A stretch of 64,000 bases of DNA from Methylorubrum rhodesianum (GCF_014199985.1 NZ_JACHOS010000019.1:1-64000), one strand, 5' to 3'. Positions 16,752 through 25,488 are shown, numbered from the stretch's first letter. A program made the numbers and translations. Notes: generated by a model not told the origin, from the sequence alone.

Positions 16752-17321
16752 TCAATGCACCTGCCGCCCTCCGCTGCCGCGCAGGCGGCGGGCGAGTTCG
16801 TGACCGATCTCGACGGCAACCTCGTCGACGAGGCGGGCCAGCGGCGGATTGCGCAGGCCGGCGACCAGCCCCTTCATCGCGGCGGCATGATCGGCGAGGC
16901 GATTGGCCTGCCGCTGAGCTTGCCCCCCTTCCGAGCCGGCGGGACGGCGCTCCTCCGTCAGATCGAAGGCGAGCCCCTGCGTCGTGAGCGCGCCCGTTGC
17001 GGGATCGCGTCTGCAGCGTCCCATCAGGCGCAGCCAGCGTGTCCCCTCGGGTCCGGGGCGCGTGCGGAACTCCGCCTCGAAGGGGCGGCCATCCTCCCCG
17101 GCCGCGCGCAGCACGCTCTCCAGGCGGACAGCGTCCTCGGCCTCCACGGCCGCCAGCGCCCGCGTCAGAGGCGTCCCCGCCGCCGTGCTCTCCGGCACGG
17201 ACAGCAGGCGGGCCAGGATCGGCGACAGGGCGAGCCGATCGGAGGCCGGATCGTGAGCCCAGGCTCCGAGACAGGCGGAACCGGCGAAAGCGGAGGGCAG
17301 GTCAGGTTCAAAAGCCGTCAT
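16752..17321 (-). CDS. PAS-domain protein
   Basis: 189 residues from the ATG at 17321; a GTG three codons upstream is an alternative. The segment from about residue 20 to 125 reads like a PAS_3 fold: LGAWAHDPASDRLALSPILA, a central EAEDAVRLESVLRAAG and FEAEFRTRPGPEGTRWLRLMGRCRRD, with the closing GLAFDLTEER. A C-terminal helix (QAQRQANRLADHAAAMKGL) could mediate dimerisation. No output domain is present, so it is a stand-alone PAS protein, perhaps a fragment or partner of a kinase or cyclase elsewhere. It is divergent from parA and convergent with the ClpP-like gene. Confidence 0.65.
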   Translation of the reverse strand: MTAFEPDLPSAFAGSACLGAWAHDPASDRLALSPILARLLSVPESTAAGTPLTRALAAVEAEDAVRLESVLRAAGEDGRPFEAEFRTRPGPEGTRWLRLMGRCRRDPATGALTTQGLAFDLTEERRPAGSEGGQAQRQANRLADHAAAMKGLVAGLRNPPLARLVDEVAVEIGHELARRLRGSGGRQVH

Positions 17322-17677
17322 CTCGGACACCGGCGAATCGTCTTCGGGCACGAACGGCCGCAGCCCGGCGCTCCGTCGCGTACCGGGATTCACCCGAGGC
17401 CGGCGGCCGTCGCGGCCACCCGAGCACCGAAACAATCTGAGGTAAATTTCTGCGGCCGTACCAGCCTTAAGTTATGTTAATCCGACTCGGTCGGACCGGT
17501 AAAGGCCTCAGGTGGCAAATCCGATAAAAGCCAACCTCAAGTGAACACGCTCCTCGGCGGACGCGCCCGCCTTTAACGGCCGGTTAACTATGTTGGGCGA
17601 AATCCGGGATCTGGGCATCCCGGCATCACAGGACCGGACGGCCCGCAGAACGCCGAGAACGGTGGGGGTTGGCCGGC
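17322..17677. other. Divergent regulatory region upstream of the orphan parA
   Basis: 356 bases without a gene and clearly more AT-rich than the coding DNA on both sides. It contains four copies of a CCTYARG-like word (see the repeat entry) and a small dyad TCCGA-CTCGG-TCGGA. It should carry promoters for the PAS gene (minus) and parA (plus). Confidence 0.5.
17437..17543. repeat. Four CCTYARG-type repeats upstream of parA
   Basis: Direct copies CCTTAAGTT (17465-17473), CCTCAGGTG (17506-17514) and CCTCAAGTG (17535-17543), plus an inverted copy reading CTGAGGT at 17437-17443. The short conserved core and multiple copies upstream of a ParA/ribbon-helix-helix gene pair suggest operator or partition-site half-sites. 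The pattern was found by eye and its statistical weight is not known. Confidence 0.4.
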
Positions 17678-18367
17678 ATGAAAGCGATCACGTTCGTCAC
17701 GCAGAAGGGAGGCAGCGGCAAGAGCACCCTGTGCATCTCGCTCGCGGTCGCCGCGCAGGAAGCCGGACACACGGTCTGCATCCTCGAGATGGACCGGCAG
17801 GCCACGATCACCGACTGGCTCGATCACCGCACCGCCGACGGGCCCGAGGTGGCGCAGATCGACGCCACGCAGATCGACCTCGTGATGGAGCGTCTGGCCG
17901 AGTCCGCCTACGACTACGTGTTCATCGACACCCCCGGGGTCGATTCGAACGGCACGCTCTCGGCCATCCGCGCCGCGGATCTGTGCATCATCCCGTGCCG
18001 GCCGACCCCCGCCGACCTGCGCGCCTTCAAGCCGACGCTCGCCGCCGTCTATCGCCTGGAGAAGAAGTTCGCCTTCGTCCTGAACCAAACCCCGCCGCGC
18101 TCCTACCGCATCCGCGACGCCGCCGACGGGCTCGCGGTGCTCGGCATCCTGCCCGACGTCAACATCGTCGCGCGCAACGACCACCAGGACGCCATCGGCG
18201 TCGGCCAGGGCGTCACCGAGTTCAATCCGAAGGGTCAGGCCGCCGGCGAGGTGCGCCGCCTGTGGAGCTGGATCGAGCGCCGCATGCAGGCGACGGGACA
18301 GCGGCCGGCCAAGGCTGCGGCCGGAGCGATGGGCAAGGACGCGAGAAAGCATGTCAAGGCCGCCTAA
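17678..18367 (+). CDS. Orphan ParA-type ATPase
   Basis: 229 residues from the ATG at 17678; a TTG three codons upstream is less likely. The deviant Walker A KGGSGKST is at about residues 9-16 (ITFVTQKGGSGKSTLCIS), the switch I region is LEMDRQATITDW, and Walker B is YVFIDTPG. IIPCRPTPADLRAF resembles plasmid ParA rather than Soj, and there is no N-terminal HTH. The C-terminus is Lys/Ala-rich. Its last 17 bases overlap the ribbon-helix-helix gene, as ParA and small partner genes do on plasmids. It is neither the chromosomal parA (no parB, gidB or trmE) nor an obvious MipZ, so cargo and role are open. Confidence 0.88.
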   Translation: MKAITFVTQKGGSGKSTLCISLAVAAQEAGHTVCILEMDRQATITDWLDHRTADGPEVAQIDATQIDLVMERLAESAYDYVFIDTPGVDSNGTLSAIRAADLCIIPCRPTPADLRAFKPTLAAVYRLEKKFAFVLNQTPPRSYRIRDAADGLAVLGILPDVNIVARNDHQDAIGVGQGVTEFNPKGQAAGEVRRLWSWIERRMQATGQRPAKAAAGAMGKDARKHVKAA

Positions 18368-18707
18368 GCTCGACCTCGCCTCGATCGTCGCCGCCGCCGG
18401 TCCCGTCGGCGCAACACGGAAGGCATCGGCTCGCCCGGCCGCGAAGGCGAACCCGCCCGCGAGCGGGGAGATCGTCCAGCTCGATCTCGCGGCATCGGAC
18501 GCGTCCGCGGCCCGGGCCGGAACGCTCAAGGAGCGCGCCAAGCAGATGTCGGTCTATCTGGAGCCGCCGGTCTACGACCAGCTGCGGGATCTGGCTTACG
18601 CCGAGCGCACGAAGATGCACGCCCTGATGCTCGAAGCGCTCGACCTGCTGTTCAAGCAGCGCGGGGCCCGCTCGATCGAGCAGGTGATGGGCGAGAACCC
18701 GCGCTGA
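18351..18707 (+). CDS. Ribbon-helix-helix partner of the orphan ParA
   Basis: 118 residues. The first 60 are disordered and Ala/Pro-rich. The rest has an RHH-like pattern: KQMSVYLEPPVYDQLRDL as a beta strand and first helix, then AERTKMHALMLEALDLLFKQRG as the second helix. It starts inside the parA gene (17-base overlap), so the two products are made together. Small RHH proteins encoded after ParA commonly bind the operator or centromere and stimulate the ATPase. The candidate binding sites are the repeats 130-240 bases upstream of parA. Function is inferred from this arrangement. Confidence 0.75.
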   Translation: MSRPPKLDLASIVAAAGPVGATRKASARPAAKANPPASGEIVQLDLAASDASAARAGTLKERAKQMSVYLEPPVYDQLRDLAYAERTKMHALMLEALDLLFKQRGARSIEQVMGENPR

Positions 18708-19040
18708 GCCGCAGGCGGCGATCGGGCTTCGCCGCGCGAGGCCGTTCGCCTCTCCGAAGCCTTGCGCGAGATGCCCGCCAAGCCGATTGAGTCGACCGGC
18801 CTACGGGACACGCCGTTCGGCCTTTTGCCCGGCCCTGAAACGATTTGTGAGACGTCGCTCGCGCGGCGTCTCCACACCTGTGCCCGCCGACACACCGTTC
18901 AGCCTTCCTTTACCGCGTCTGGACGATCCTCTGGGGACGGCCGGGCGTCTTCCGGCCTTGAGCGTAGCGTGATCCCCTGAGACCCAGCTTTCCGCGGTCT
19001 CGAGGGAACCTGTGGCGTAGGCGGGGAGCGGGCGGGCGAC
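18708..19040. other. Intergenic region between the parA operon and rlpA
   Basis: 333 bases with no supported gene. It contains a GC-rich imperfect hairpin at 18847-18876 (TGTGAGACG against CGTCTCCACA, one bulge) without a T-run, which might end the parA transcript or sit in the rlpA leader. The promoter of rlpA must lie here, but no clear boxes were seen. Confidence 0.45.
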
Positions 19041-20468
19041 ATGACCCATGTCATGCCACGGGATTTGGCGCGGGGCAGGAAGACTCCGGAGGATCCGGCG
19101 CAAGGCGCGCGGCCGGTCCTCAGACCGGCCCTGCAGCTCCTGGCGGTCTGTGCGGTCGCGCTGACCACCGCCAACTGTGCCAACAATCCGGCCAAGCTCG
19201 CGGGCGGTGCGTCCTCGTCGGGCAACGGCATCGATCCGAAATACGGCGTGAAGGCGAGCCGCCGCCTCTACAACGAGGGCGACGTGATCCCGAAGGGTGG
19301 CGGCCGGCGCTTCTCGGGCAAACCCTACGTGGTGGCGGGCAAGACCTACGTGCCCCGCGAGGACGCCCGCGGCTATGTGCGCGAGGGTCTAGCCTCCTGG
19401 TACGGCAGCGCCTTCCACGGCCGCGTCACCGCCAATGGCGAGGTCTTCGACCGCCACTCCATCGCCGCCGCGCACCCCACCCTGCCGCTGCCGAGCTATG
19501 TCCGGGTGACGAACCTCGACAACGGCCACTCGATGATCCTGCGCGTCAACGACCGCGGCCCCTATCATGCCGGCCGCCTGATGGACGTGTCGGAGGAGGC
19601 GGCCCGCGCGCTCGACTTCCACCGCCGGGGCACGGCGCGGGTGCGCGTCGAATATGCCGGGAAGGCCTCGATCGCCGGCAGCGACGACCGCAAGCTGCTT
19701 GCGACCCTGCGCACTGACGGAAGCCCCGCCGCGATCGGACGGGCGCCGGTGATGATGGCCGATCTCGGCCCCTCCGAGCCCGATCCTGCGCCCGAGCGGC
19801 TCGAACGCGCCTCCCGCGCGCTCGCCTTCCGCCCGGCGGGCGAGCGCGACGACGAGGCACCGGAGACGGCGAGCCCCGCCGCGCGTCCGAGCCGGCCGGC
19901 GCCGGTCGTTCTGGCGAGCGCCGCGGTCGCCGTCCCGGCGGCCCTGCAACCGACCGCCGCCCGCGCCGCTCCGTTCCGCCCGGGTCCGGTAGTCCTCGCC
20001 GCCGCCCCCGCGCAGGCCGCCCCCGCCAAGCCGACCGAGTCACGCCGCATGGTGGCCGAGGCCGGCCGTTCCGCCCCGCCGGCTCCCGGCCGGCACAAGG
20101 ACGCCCCCGTTCCGGCGACGTTGACGCGCCTGGCCGCCGCGCCGGCCAAGGACACCGCCGTCCCGGTCCGAACGGCGCAGGCGCCGATCAAGCCGGCCGC
20201 GATGAAGGCCGCGCCGGTTCAGCAGGTGGCCGCCGGTGCTCCCAAAGGCGCGCTCAAGCCTGCCGGCCGGACCATGGCCGCCGAGCCTGCCCCGCGCATG
20301 GCTGCGATGCCCGCCACCTCGAAACAGGCGATCGCCAAGCTCGCCGGCGCCACTCCGGCGGCGGGCGCGAAATCCGCGGCCAAACCTTCCGGGAAGACGG
20401 CCGTCGCCCAAGGTCCCGGCTCATCGGGCGGCAAGCCGAAGCGCTCGCAGGTGGCGGCGGCGAACTGA
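19041..20468 (+). CDS. rlpA: RlpA-like septal ring lytic transglycosylase, lipoprotein
   Basis: 475 residues. A lipobox TANC places the lipidated Cys at residue 46 after a long n-region. The double-psi beta-barrel (about 110-215) has GLASWYGSAFHGRVTANGE, FDRHSIAAAHPTLPLPSYV and VNDRGPYHAGRLMDVSEEA, the RlpA catalytic-domain signature including the conserved Asp. Family members cleave denuded (peptide-free) glycan at the septum. From about residue 240 the protein is almost only Ala, Pro, Lys and Arg, with no recognisable SPOR domain, whereas RlpA proteins usually end in SPOR. A second in-frame ATG lies four codons in. Septal targeting would need another route here. Confidence 0.85.
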   Translation: MTHVMPRDLARGRKTPEDPAQGARPVLRPALQLLAVCAVALTTANCANNPAKLAGGASSSGNGIDPKYGVKASRRLYNEGDVIPKGGGRRFSGKPYVVAGKTYVPREDARGYVREGLASWYGSAFHGRVTANGEVFDRHSIAAAHPTLPLPSYVRVTNLDNGHSMILRVNDRGPYHAGRLMDVSEEAARALDFHRRGTARVRVEYAGKASIAGSDDRKLLATLRTDGSPAAIGRAPVMMADLGPSEPDPAPERLERASRALAFRPAGERDDEAPETASPAARPSRPAPVVLASAAVAVPAALQPTAARAAPFRPGPVVLAAAPAQAAPAKPTESRRMVAEAGRSAPPAPGRHKDAPVPATLTRLAAAPAKDTAVPVRTAQAPIKPAAMKAAPVQQVAAGAPKGALKPAGRTMAAEPAPRMAAMPATSKQAIAKLAGATPAAGAKSAAKPSGKTAVAQGPGSSGGKPKRSQVAAAN

Positions 20469-20519
20469 CGGCGCGACATGCGAGCCGGCGTCCGAAGGCG
20501 GTGGCTCGATCCGACGCGC

Positions 20520-22421
20520 CTACTCGGCCTTGGCGTTCACATCGAGCTTGTCGAGCACCGCTGCCGGGGTCGGAGCGGTGCTGACATCGACCATGCCGAG
20601 GCCCTCACCGTTCTTCGCCTTGGCGCTGATCGAGAGGGTGCCGGGCCGGGCCACGAACTTGCCCATCGCCGCGCCGATCGCCTTAGCGGCGGCCGAGTTG
20701 CCGAGGATCACCGGCACGCCGATCACGCTCGCCGTGACGTATTCCTTGCGCAGCTCGTCGGGCTTGAGGCTCAGCACCTTCGCCTGGGCGTCGATGAAGC
20801 GCTCGAACAGGCCACCATTCTCCAGGGTGAGGTCGAGCGCCTTGGCGGTGGCCGAGAGCATGGCGAAGCCCGAGACCGCCGCATCCGGATCGAACACTTC
20901 GGGGCCGATGCCGCCGAGCGTGGCGTTGAGGTGGAGGCGGCCCATATCCTTGCCGGAGAGCGACAGCTCCCGGAAGCTCAGTTCGCGCTTCTCGCCGTTC
21001 CAGGCGGTATCGGCCGTGGCATCGAGATCGAGGTCGCGGTAGCCGTAGAGGCCGAGCGAGCCGAGACCGGGAACGCCCTCGACGGCGGAGGCCGGCATGG
21101 TGAGGCCGGTCAGGCTGAAGCGGGTCTGGGTCGGCACGCCGTCCTGCGGCGGCCCGAAGCTCATGCTGGCACCGCGCAGGCCGATCCGGATCGGCGGCAG
21201 CGGAACGAGCTTCGCGGCCTTGAGCGGATCGCCCGAGGCGACCGGCCCTGGCACCATCCCGGCCTGCGCCAGATCGAGCCCGAGATCGGACAGCGTCAGC
21301 GTGCCGATGACCGGCGTCAGGCGGCGCAGCTCCGCCTCCTGCTGGTCCGGCACCGGAGCGGCTCCCTTCGCCGGATTCGCGCCGGCGGGCAGCGGCGCCT
21401 GAGCGAGGCGGCGCAGGGCGGCGATGGTCGGCTCCAGGGAGAATCCGGTGAGGCTGAGGCGCCCGACCTTCCCCTGCGCCTCCTTCGCGCCGAAGCCGAT
21501 CTCGGCAAGCGTGACGCCGGCCTCGGCGCCCCCGGCATAGCTGATGCGGCCGATGGTGAAGGAGAGCGGATCCTCGCCCTTCACCTCCTTCACGGTCAGG
21601 TCCGTCGCCTCCAGGCTGCCGACCGAGACCGATTCGGCGAGATCCGCGAGCAGGCCGGCGGCGCGGGCGCGCTTGGCCCGGTCGTCCTCGGCGAGGCCGC
21701 CGTCGCCCAGAGCCTCCACGGCGCCGCGCCAGGTCGCCGGGGTCTGGCGTCCGGAGAGGTCGCGGCCGGTGAGGCGGGCGATCGACACCGTGGTGCCGCG
21801 CTCGTCGATGAAGGCGATGGTCTCGACGGCCAGCGACGCGTAGAGGCGCTGGAACGGGCTGCCGGCGGTTCCGGCCTCGCTGTAGAGGCGCGCCAGCGCG
21901 GTGAGATCGACCTCCTCGGCGCGGATCCGGCCGTAGCTGCCGCTGCCGGCCTGCGGCGCGCCCTCGACGGAGAGCGTCGCGCCGGCCGCGGTCAGTTCGC
22001 TGATACGCCCCGCCCGGATCGTGCGCGCCGCCACGTCGCGGTAGGTCACGACCTGCCGCTTCTCGCCGTCCCGACGCTCGACCCGCAATTCCGGCATGGT
22101 GAGGCTGCCGGCGTCGAGGCGCTGCAGCCGGGCCGGCCACGCATCCTTGGCCGGCTCCTTCGCATCCTTGGAATCGGCCTTGAGGATCGCGAGCAGGTCG
22201 TCACGGGAGAGGCGCGTCCCGCTCACCGTGACCTTCGGCGCGGTGACGAGCGTGTCGCCGAAGGCGAGGCTCACATTGTCGAGGACGAGATCCTGAACCG
22301 CGGAGGCCGCCTCCTGCGCGGCGGCCGGCGCCGACGGCGCGGGCCCGGCCAGCAGCGCCACCGCGCAGGCCGAGGCGAGCAGTGCCCGCATGAGAACGGG
22401 ACGGCGCGTCGATGACATCAT
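20520..22421 (-). CDS. Large secreted protein of unknown function
   Basis: 633 residues from the ATG at 22421, with a second ATG next to it. A signal peptide (MRALLASACAVALLAGPAPS) is followed by a mature part rich in repeated beta-like phrases of the type GTLTLSDLGLDL, GRLSLTGFSLEP, LSFRELSLSGKDMGRLHL and LEATDLTVKEV. This regular pattern of short strands with TL, LT and LS turns recalls AsmA-like or other repetitive beta-helix/groove proteins, though no AsmA domain can be assigned. Cysteine is rare. It is alone, with erpA 138 bases upstream. Envelope lipid transport or a structural role would fit the pattern, but both are guesses. Confidence 0.75.
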   Translation of the reverse strand: MMSSTRRPVLMRALLASACAVALLAGPAPSAPAAAQEAASAVQDLVLDNVSLAFGDTLVTAPKVTVSGTRLSRDDLLAILKADSKDAKEPAKDAWPARLQRLDAGSLTMPELRVERRDGEKRQVVTYRDVAARTIRAGRISELTAAGATLSVEGAPQAGSGSYGRIRAEEVDLTALARLYSEAGTAGSPFQRLYASLAVETIAFIDERGTTVSIARLTGRDLSGRQTPATWRGAVEALGDGGLAEDDRAKRARAAGLLADLAESVSVGSLEATDLTVKEVKGEDPLSFTIGRISYAGGAEAGVTLAEIGFGAKEAQGKVGRLSLTGFSLEPTIAALRRLAQAPLPAGANPAKGAAPVPDQQEAELRRLTPVIGTLTLSDLGLDLAQAGMVPGPVASGDPLKAAKLVPLPPIRIGLRGASMSFGPPQDGVPTQTRFSLTGLTMPASAVEGVPGLGSLGLYGYRDLDLDATADTAWNGEKRELSFRELSLSGKDMGRLHLNATLGGIGPEVFDPDAAVSGFAMLSATAKALDLTLENGGLFERFIDAQAKVLSLKPDELRKEYVTASVIGVPVILGNSAAAKAIGAAMGKFVARPGTLSISAKAKNGEGLGMVDVSTAPTPAAVLDKLDVNAKAE

Positions 22422-22559
22422 GGCTGGATCGGATCGCAGGCTGGCGGGTGATCGGGGGTGGGCCGTGAGCCCACCATCCCTGCCGGTTTTCCACAGGCGT
22501 GGCAATTGCGCCCGCGCCACGGAGCAGACGCTTCGCCTCCGGTGTTCGAGCCCGGCCCC

Positions 22560-22886
22560 TCAGATCGCGAAGGAGGTGCCGCAACCGCAGGAGGCGGTGG
22601 CGAGCGGGTTCTCGATCTTGAAGGACTGGCCGATGAGATCGTTGACGAAATCGATGGTCGCGCCGCCCATATATTCGAGCGAAACGGGGTCGACGAGCAC
22701 GGTGGCGCCGTCGCGCTCGATCACGATGTCGTCGCCCTCGCGGGCGCTGGTGATGTCGAAGGCGTAGGAGAAACCCGAGCAGCCGCCGCCGTTGACGCTG
22801 ATGCGCAGCGACGAGCCGGGGGGCTCGGAGCCCATGATCTCGTTGATGCGCTTGGCGGCGCGGGCGGTGAGGATGATATCGGCCAT
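22560..22886 (-). CDS. erpA: A-type iron-sulfur cluster carrier (ErpA/IscA family)
   Basis: 108 residues from the ATG at 22886. The three cluster ligands of A-type carriers are present: Cys36 in GGGCSGFSY, and Cys100 and Cys102 in SCGCGTSF. It accepts a [4Fe-4S] or [2Fe-2S] cluster from the scaffold and passes it to client enzymes in the cytoplasm. The frame is open far upstream to the left end of the Gly/Tyr gene, but that extension is low-complexity antisense of the dGTPase and is not credible. Divergence from a dGTPase gene, with 129 bases between starts, is a standard arrangement in Hyphomicrobiales. ErpA and IscA cannot be separated surely; context favours ErpA. Confidence 0.9.
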   Translation of the reverse strand: MADIILTARAAKRINEIMGSEPPGSSLRISVNGGGCSGFSYAFDITSAREGDDIVIERDGATVLVDPVSLEYMGGATIDFVNDLIGQSFKIENPLATASCGCGTSFAI

Positions 22887-23015
22887 CGTGGTGCGGCCCC
22901 GTTTGGTGAACCGGTGTCGTGCGGGTCGGGCGCCCGGCGATTGCCGCGGGCGCCACCCCACACAAGATATGGGGCGCGAGGGCCGGCCGCAACGCGGCCA
23001 GGAAGGGGACGGGCT

Positions 23016-24269
23016 GTGCAGGTGCGGCAGAACGGCGAGCGCTGGCGGGCGCCCTACGCCACCGATCCGGCGGCGACCCGCGGGCGTCTGATTCCCGAGG
23101 CGTTCTCGCCGACACGCAGCGACTTCCAGCGCGACCGCGACCGGATCATCCACTCCACCGCCTTCCGGCGGCTGAAGCACAAGACGCAGGTCTTCGTCCA
23201 TCACGAGGGCGACCATTACCGCACCCGGCTCACCCACAGCCTGGAGGTCAGCCAGATCGCCCGGGCGCTCGCCCGCGCGCTCGGCCTCGACGAGGATCTC
23301 GCGGAGGCGCTGGCGCTCAGCCACGACCTCGGCCACACCTGCTTCGGCCATACCGGCGAGGACGCGCTCCACGCCTGCATGGCCGCTTACGGCGGCTTCG
23401 ACCACAACGCCCAGGCGCTGCGCATCGTCACCCGGCTGGAGCGGCGCTACGCCGGTTTCGACGGGCTCAACCTGACCTGGGAGACGCTGGAGGGCCTGGT
23501 CAAGCACAACGGCCCGCTCCTCGACGCGTCGGGCGCGCCGGTCCCGCGCTATGCCACTGAGGGCATCCCGGCGGCGGTGCTCGAATACAACGCCAGCAAC
23601 GACCTCGAACTGTCGCGTTTCGCCGGCCCGGAGGCTCAGGCGGCCGCACTGGCCGACGACATCGCCTACGACGCCCACGACCTCGATGACGGGCTGCGAG
23701 CCGGGCTGTTCGACCTCGCCGACCTTGCTGCCGTGCCGTTCCTGAACGGGCTCCTCGCGGAAATCGACGCCCTGCATCCGGGCCTGGAGCCATCGCGAAA
23801 AATTCACGAGCTGGCGCGGCGTGTCATCACCCGCTTCGTGGAGGACGTGATCCGCGAGGGAGAGGCGCGCATCGCCGCCCTGGCGCCGGCGAGCGTCGGC
23901 GACATCCGCGCCGCGTCCGAACCCGTGATCGCCTTCTCGCCCGCCATCGCGACGGCGGATGCCGACATCAAGCGCTTCCTGTTCGCGCGGATGTACCGCC
24001 ATCCCGAGGTGATGGCCGTGCGGGCCAAGGCCGCGACCATCGTCGACGACCTGTTCTCGGCCTTCCGCGCCGATCCGGCGCGGATGCCCGCCGAGTGGTC
24101 GGAGGGGCTGGAGGGTGCGGGCGAGGCGCGCGTCGCTCGGCGCATCGCCGACTACATCGCCGGCATGACCGACACCTACGCGGTGCTGGAGCACGGACGC
24201 CTGTTTCCGGCGACGCCCGACCTGCACTGGAGCCCGCCGAGCCGAGGCCTGCCGCTGACGGAGCCGTGA
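23016..24269 (+). CDS. dgt: Deoxyguanosinetriphosphate triphosphohydrolase-like protein
   Basis: 417 residues from the GTG at 23016, which has AAGGGGA six bases before it; the longer open frame upstream runs antisense to erpA. This is an HD-domain phosphohydrolase: DRIIHSTAFRRLKHKTQVF and RTRLTHSLEVSQIARAL supply the first histidine, and LSHDLGHTCFGHTGE has the HD pair at His103/Asp104. Members release triphosphate from dNTPs and help set dNTP pools; this branch is the type 2, dgt-like subfamily. EYNASNDLELSRF is also family-like. It is divergent from erpA. Confidence 0.9.
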   Translation: MQVRQNGERWRAPYATDPAATRGRLIPEAFSPTRSDFQRDRDRIIHSTAFRRLKHKTQVFVHHEGDHYRTRLTHSLEVSQIARALARALGLDEDLAEALALSHDLGHTCFGHTGEDALHACMAAYGGFDHNAQALRIVTRLERRYAGFDGLNLTWETLEGLVKHNGPLLDASGAPVPRYATEGIPAAVLEYNASNDLELSRFAGPEAQAAALADDIAYDAHDLDDGLRAGLFDLADLAAVPFLNGLLAEIDALHPGLEPSRKIHELARRVITRFVEDVIREGEARIAALAPASVGDIRAASEPVIAFSPAIATADADIKRFLFARMYRHPEVMAVRAKAATIVDDLFSAFRADPARMPAEWSEGLEGAGEARVARRIADYIAGMTDTYAVLEHGRLFPATPDLHWSPPSRGLPLTEP

Positions 24270-24297
24270 GGCGCCGACGGCGGCAGACTCCAGGGTT

Positions 24298-24789
24298 TCA
24301 GTAGCAAACGCAGTTCGAACCGTAGCCAGTGTTGTAGACCGGGGCGTAGCCCGTGGTGACCGGCGCGTAGCCGTAGCTGTAGCCGTAGGTGGGCGCCGCG
24401 TACCCGCCGTAACCGTACCCGCCAGCCAGCGCGCCGCCGGCCAGTCCGAGGCCCAGCCCGAGCCCGGCGCCGGCGAGGCCGATTCCGGCTCCCGCGAGAC
24501 CCGGTCCGACACCCCGGCCGTAGCCGCGGCCGTAGACGCCGCGCGCGGCGTAGCCGCGATAGCCGTAGCCGCCCCGGAAACCGTAACCACGGTGCCCATA
24601 GCCGCCGCGATACCTGCCGAAGCGGCCGGCATATCCGAGACGTGCGCCGTAGCCGTGATGGCCGTAGCCGCCATGGTGACGGCCGCCGCCGACATAACCA
24701 CCTTGACCGCCGAAATCGCGGGCCTCGCCCGTTGCGGGCAGGAGGATCAGGGCGGCAACAGCCGTGGCGGTAAGGGCAAAGGACTTCAT
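24298..24789 (-). CDS. Gly/Tyr-rich small secreted protein
   Basis: 163 residues from the ATG at 24789 with ACGGAG upstream. A signal peptide (MKSFALTATAVAALILLP to GEARDF) is followed by an extremely biased sequence: GGYGHHGYGARLGYAGR, repeated RGYG and GYGYRGY units, a Gly/Leu/Ala run (GLGLGLAGGALAGG) and a Tyr-rich end, closing on NCVCY. It looks like the Gly/Tyr-rich surface or wall-associated proteins often seen in Methylobacterium and related genera. No enzymatic motif is present. It is divergent from the thioesterase gene, whose TTG start lies 143 bases away. Confidence 0.75.
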   Translation of the reverse strand: MKSFALTATAVAALILLPATGEARDFGGQGGYVGGGRHHGGYGHHGYGARLGYAGRFGRYRGGYGHRGYGFRGGYGYRGYAARGVYGRGYGRGVGPGLAGAGIGLAGAGLGLGLGLAGGALAGGYGYGGYAAPTYGYSYGYAPVTTGYAPVYNTGYGSNCVCY

Positions 24790-24931
24790 CGGGCCGTCTC
24801 CGTGGAGGATCTCACCCGCGACAACGCCGCCTTCGCGCCTTGCGTGCAACGCTGCATTCTACCGAGACGACGCCTTGTCCCCGCGCGAACGACGCCGCGG
24901 GACCCGACGACGACAGCCTGCGGAGGACCGA

Positions 24932-25393
24932 TTGAGCCCCGAACACCGAGCCCCGCGCGAGAGCCGCACCGCCTATCCCCGGCTCGTGCCGCTGACGACG
25001 CGCTGGGGCGACAACGACGTCTACGGGCACGTCAACAACGTCGTCTACTACGCCTTCTTCGACACGGCGGTGAACGGGATCCTGGTGGAGGCGGGCGCCC
25101 TCGACATCGCCCGCTCGCCCGTCATCGGCCTCGTGGTCGAGACGGGCTGCCACTACTTCGCGCCGGTCTCCTTCCCAGACCGGATCACCGCGGGGATGCG
25201 GGTAGCCCGTCTCGGCCGCACCAGCGTGCGCTACGAGATCGCGATCTTTCGCGACGACGAGGCCGAGGCTGCCGCCCAGGGACACTTCGTCCACGTCACC
25301 GTCGACCGGGAGACCCGGCGGCCGGCGCCGCTGCCGGAGCGGCTGCGGGCGGTGCTGGCGGAACTCGCGCCCGGCGGAGCCGAGGCGCCGTGA
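24932..25393 (+). CDS. Acyl-CoA thioesterase, 4HBT hot-dog family
   Basis: 153 residues from a TTG at 24932, chosen because GGAGGA lies five bases before it; the upstream extension would run through the divergent promoter region. TRWGDNDVYGHVNNVVYYAFFDT is the 4-hydroxybenzoyl-CoA thioesterase signature with the catalytic Asp at about residue 27, followed by the usual GLVVETGCHYFAPVSFPDRI strand pair. It should hydrolyse acyl-CoA in the cytoplasm as a tetramer; the preferred acyl chain is unknown. It precedes argS by 95 bases on the same strand but is probably a separate unit. The TTG start is the main uncertainty. Confidence 0.82.
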   Translation: MSPEHRAPRESRTAYPRLVPLTTRWGDNDVYGHVNNVVYYAFFDTAVNGILVEAGALDIARSPVIGLVVETGCHYFAPVSFPDRITAGMRVARLGRTSVRYEIAIFRDDEAEAAAQGHFVHVTVDRETRRPAPLPERLRAVLAELAPGGAEAP

Positions 25394-25488
25394 CACTCCC
25401 GCCCGCCGTTGCTATGCCGCCCGCGACGGGTCCGGCCGCCCGACGCGCGGGCCAGCCGGCGCGCTGAAACGACGAACACCTGAGCCCC

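Noticed and set aside
22887..24701. A 600-residue N-terminal extension of erpA
   Set aside because: The extension is antisense to the dGTPase gene and of low complexity; A-type carriers are about 105-120 residues, and the ATG at 22886 gives exactly this.
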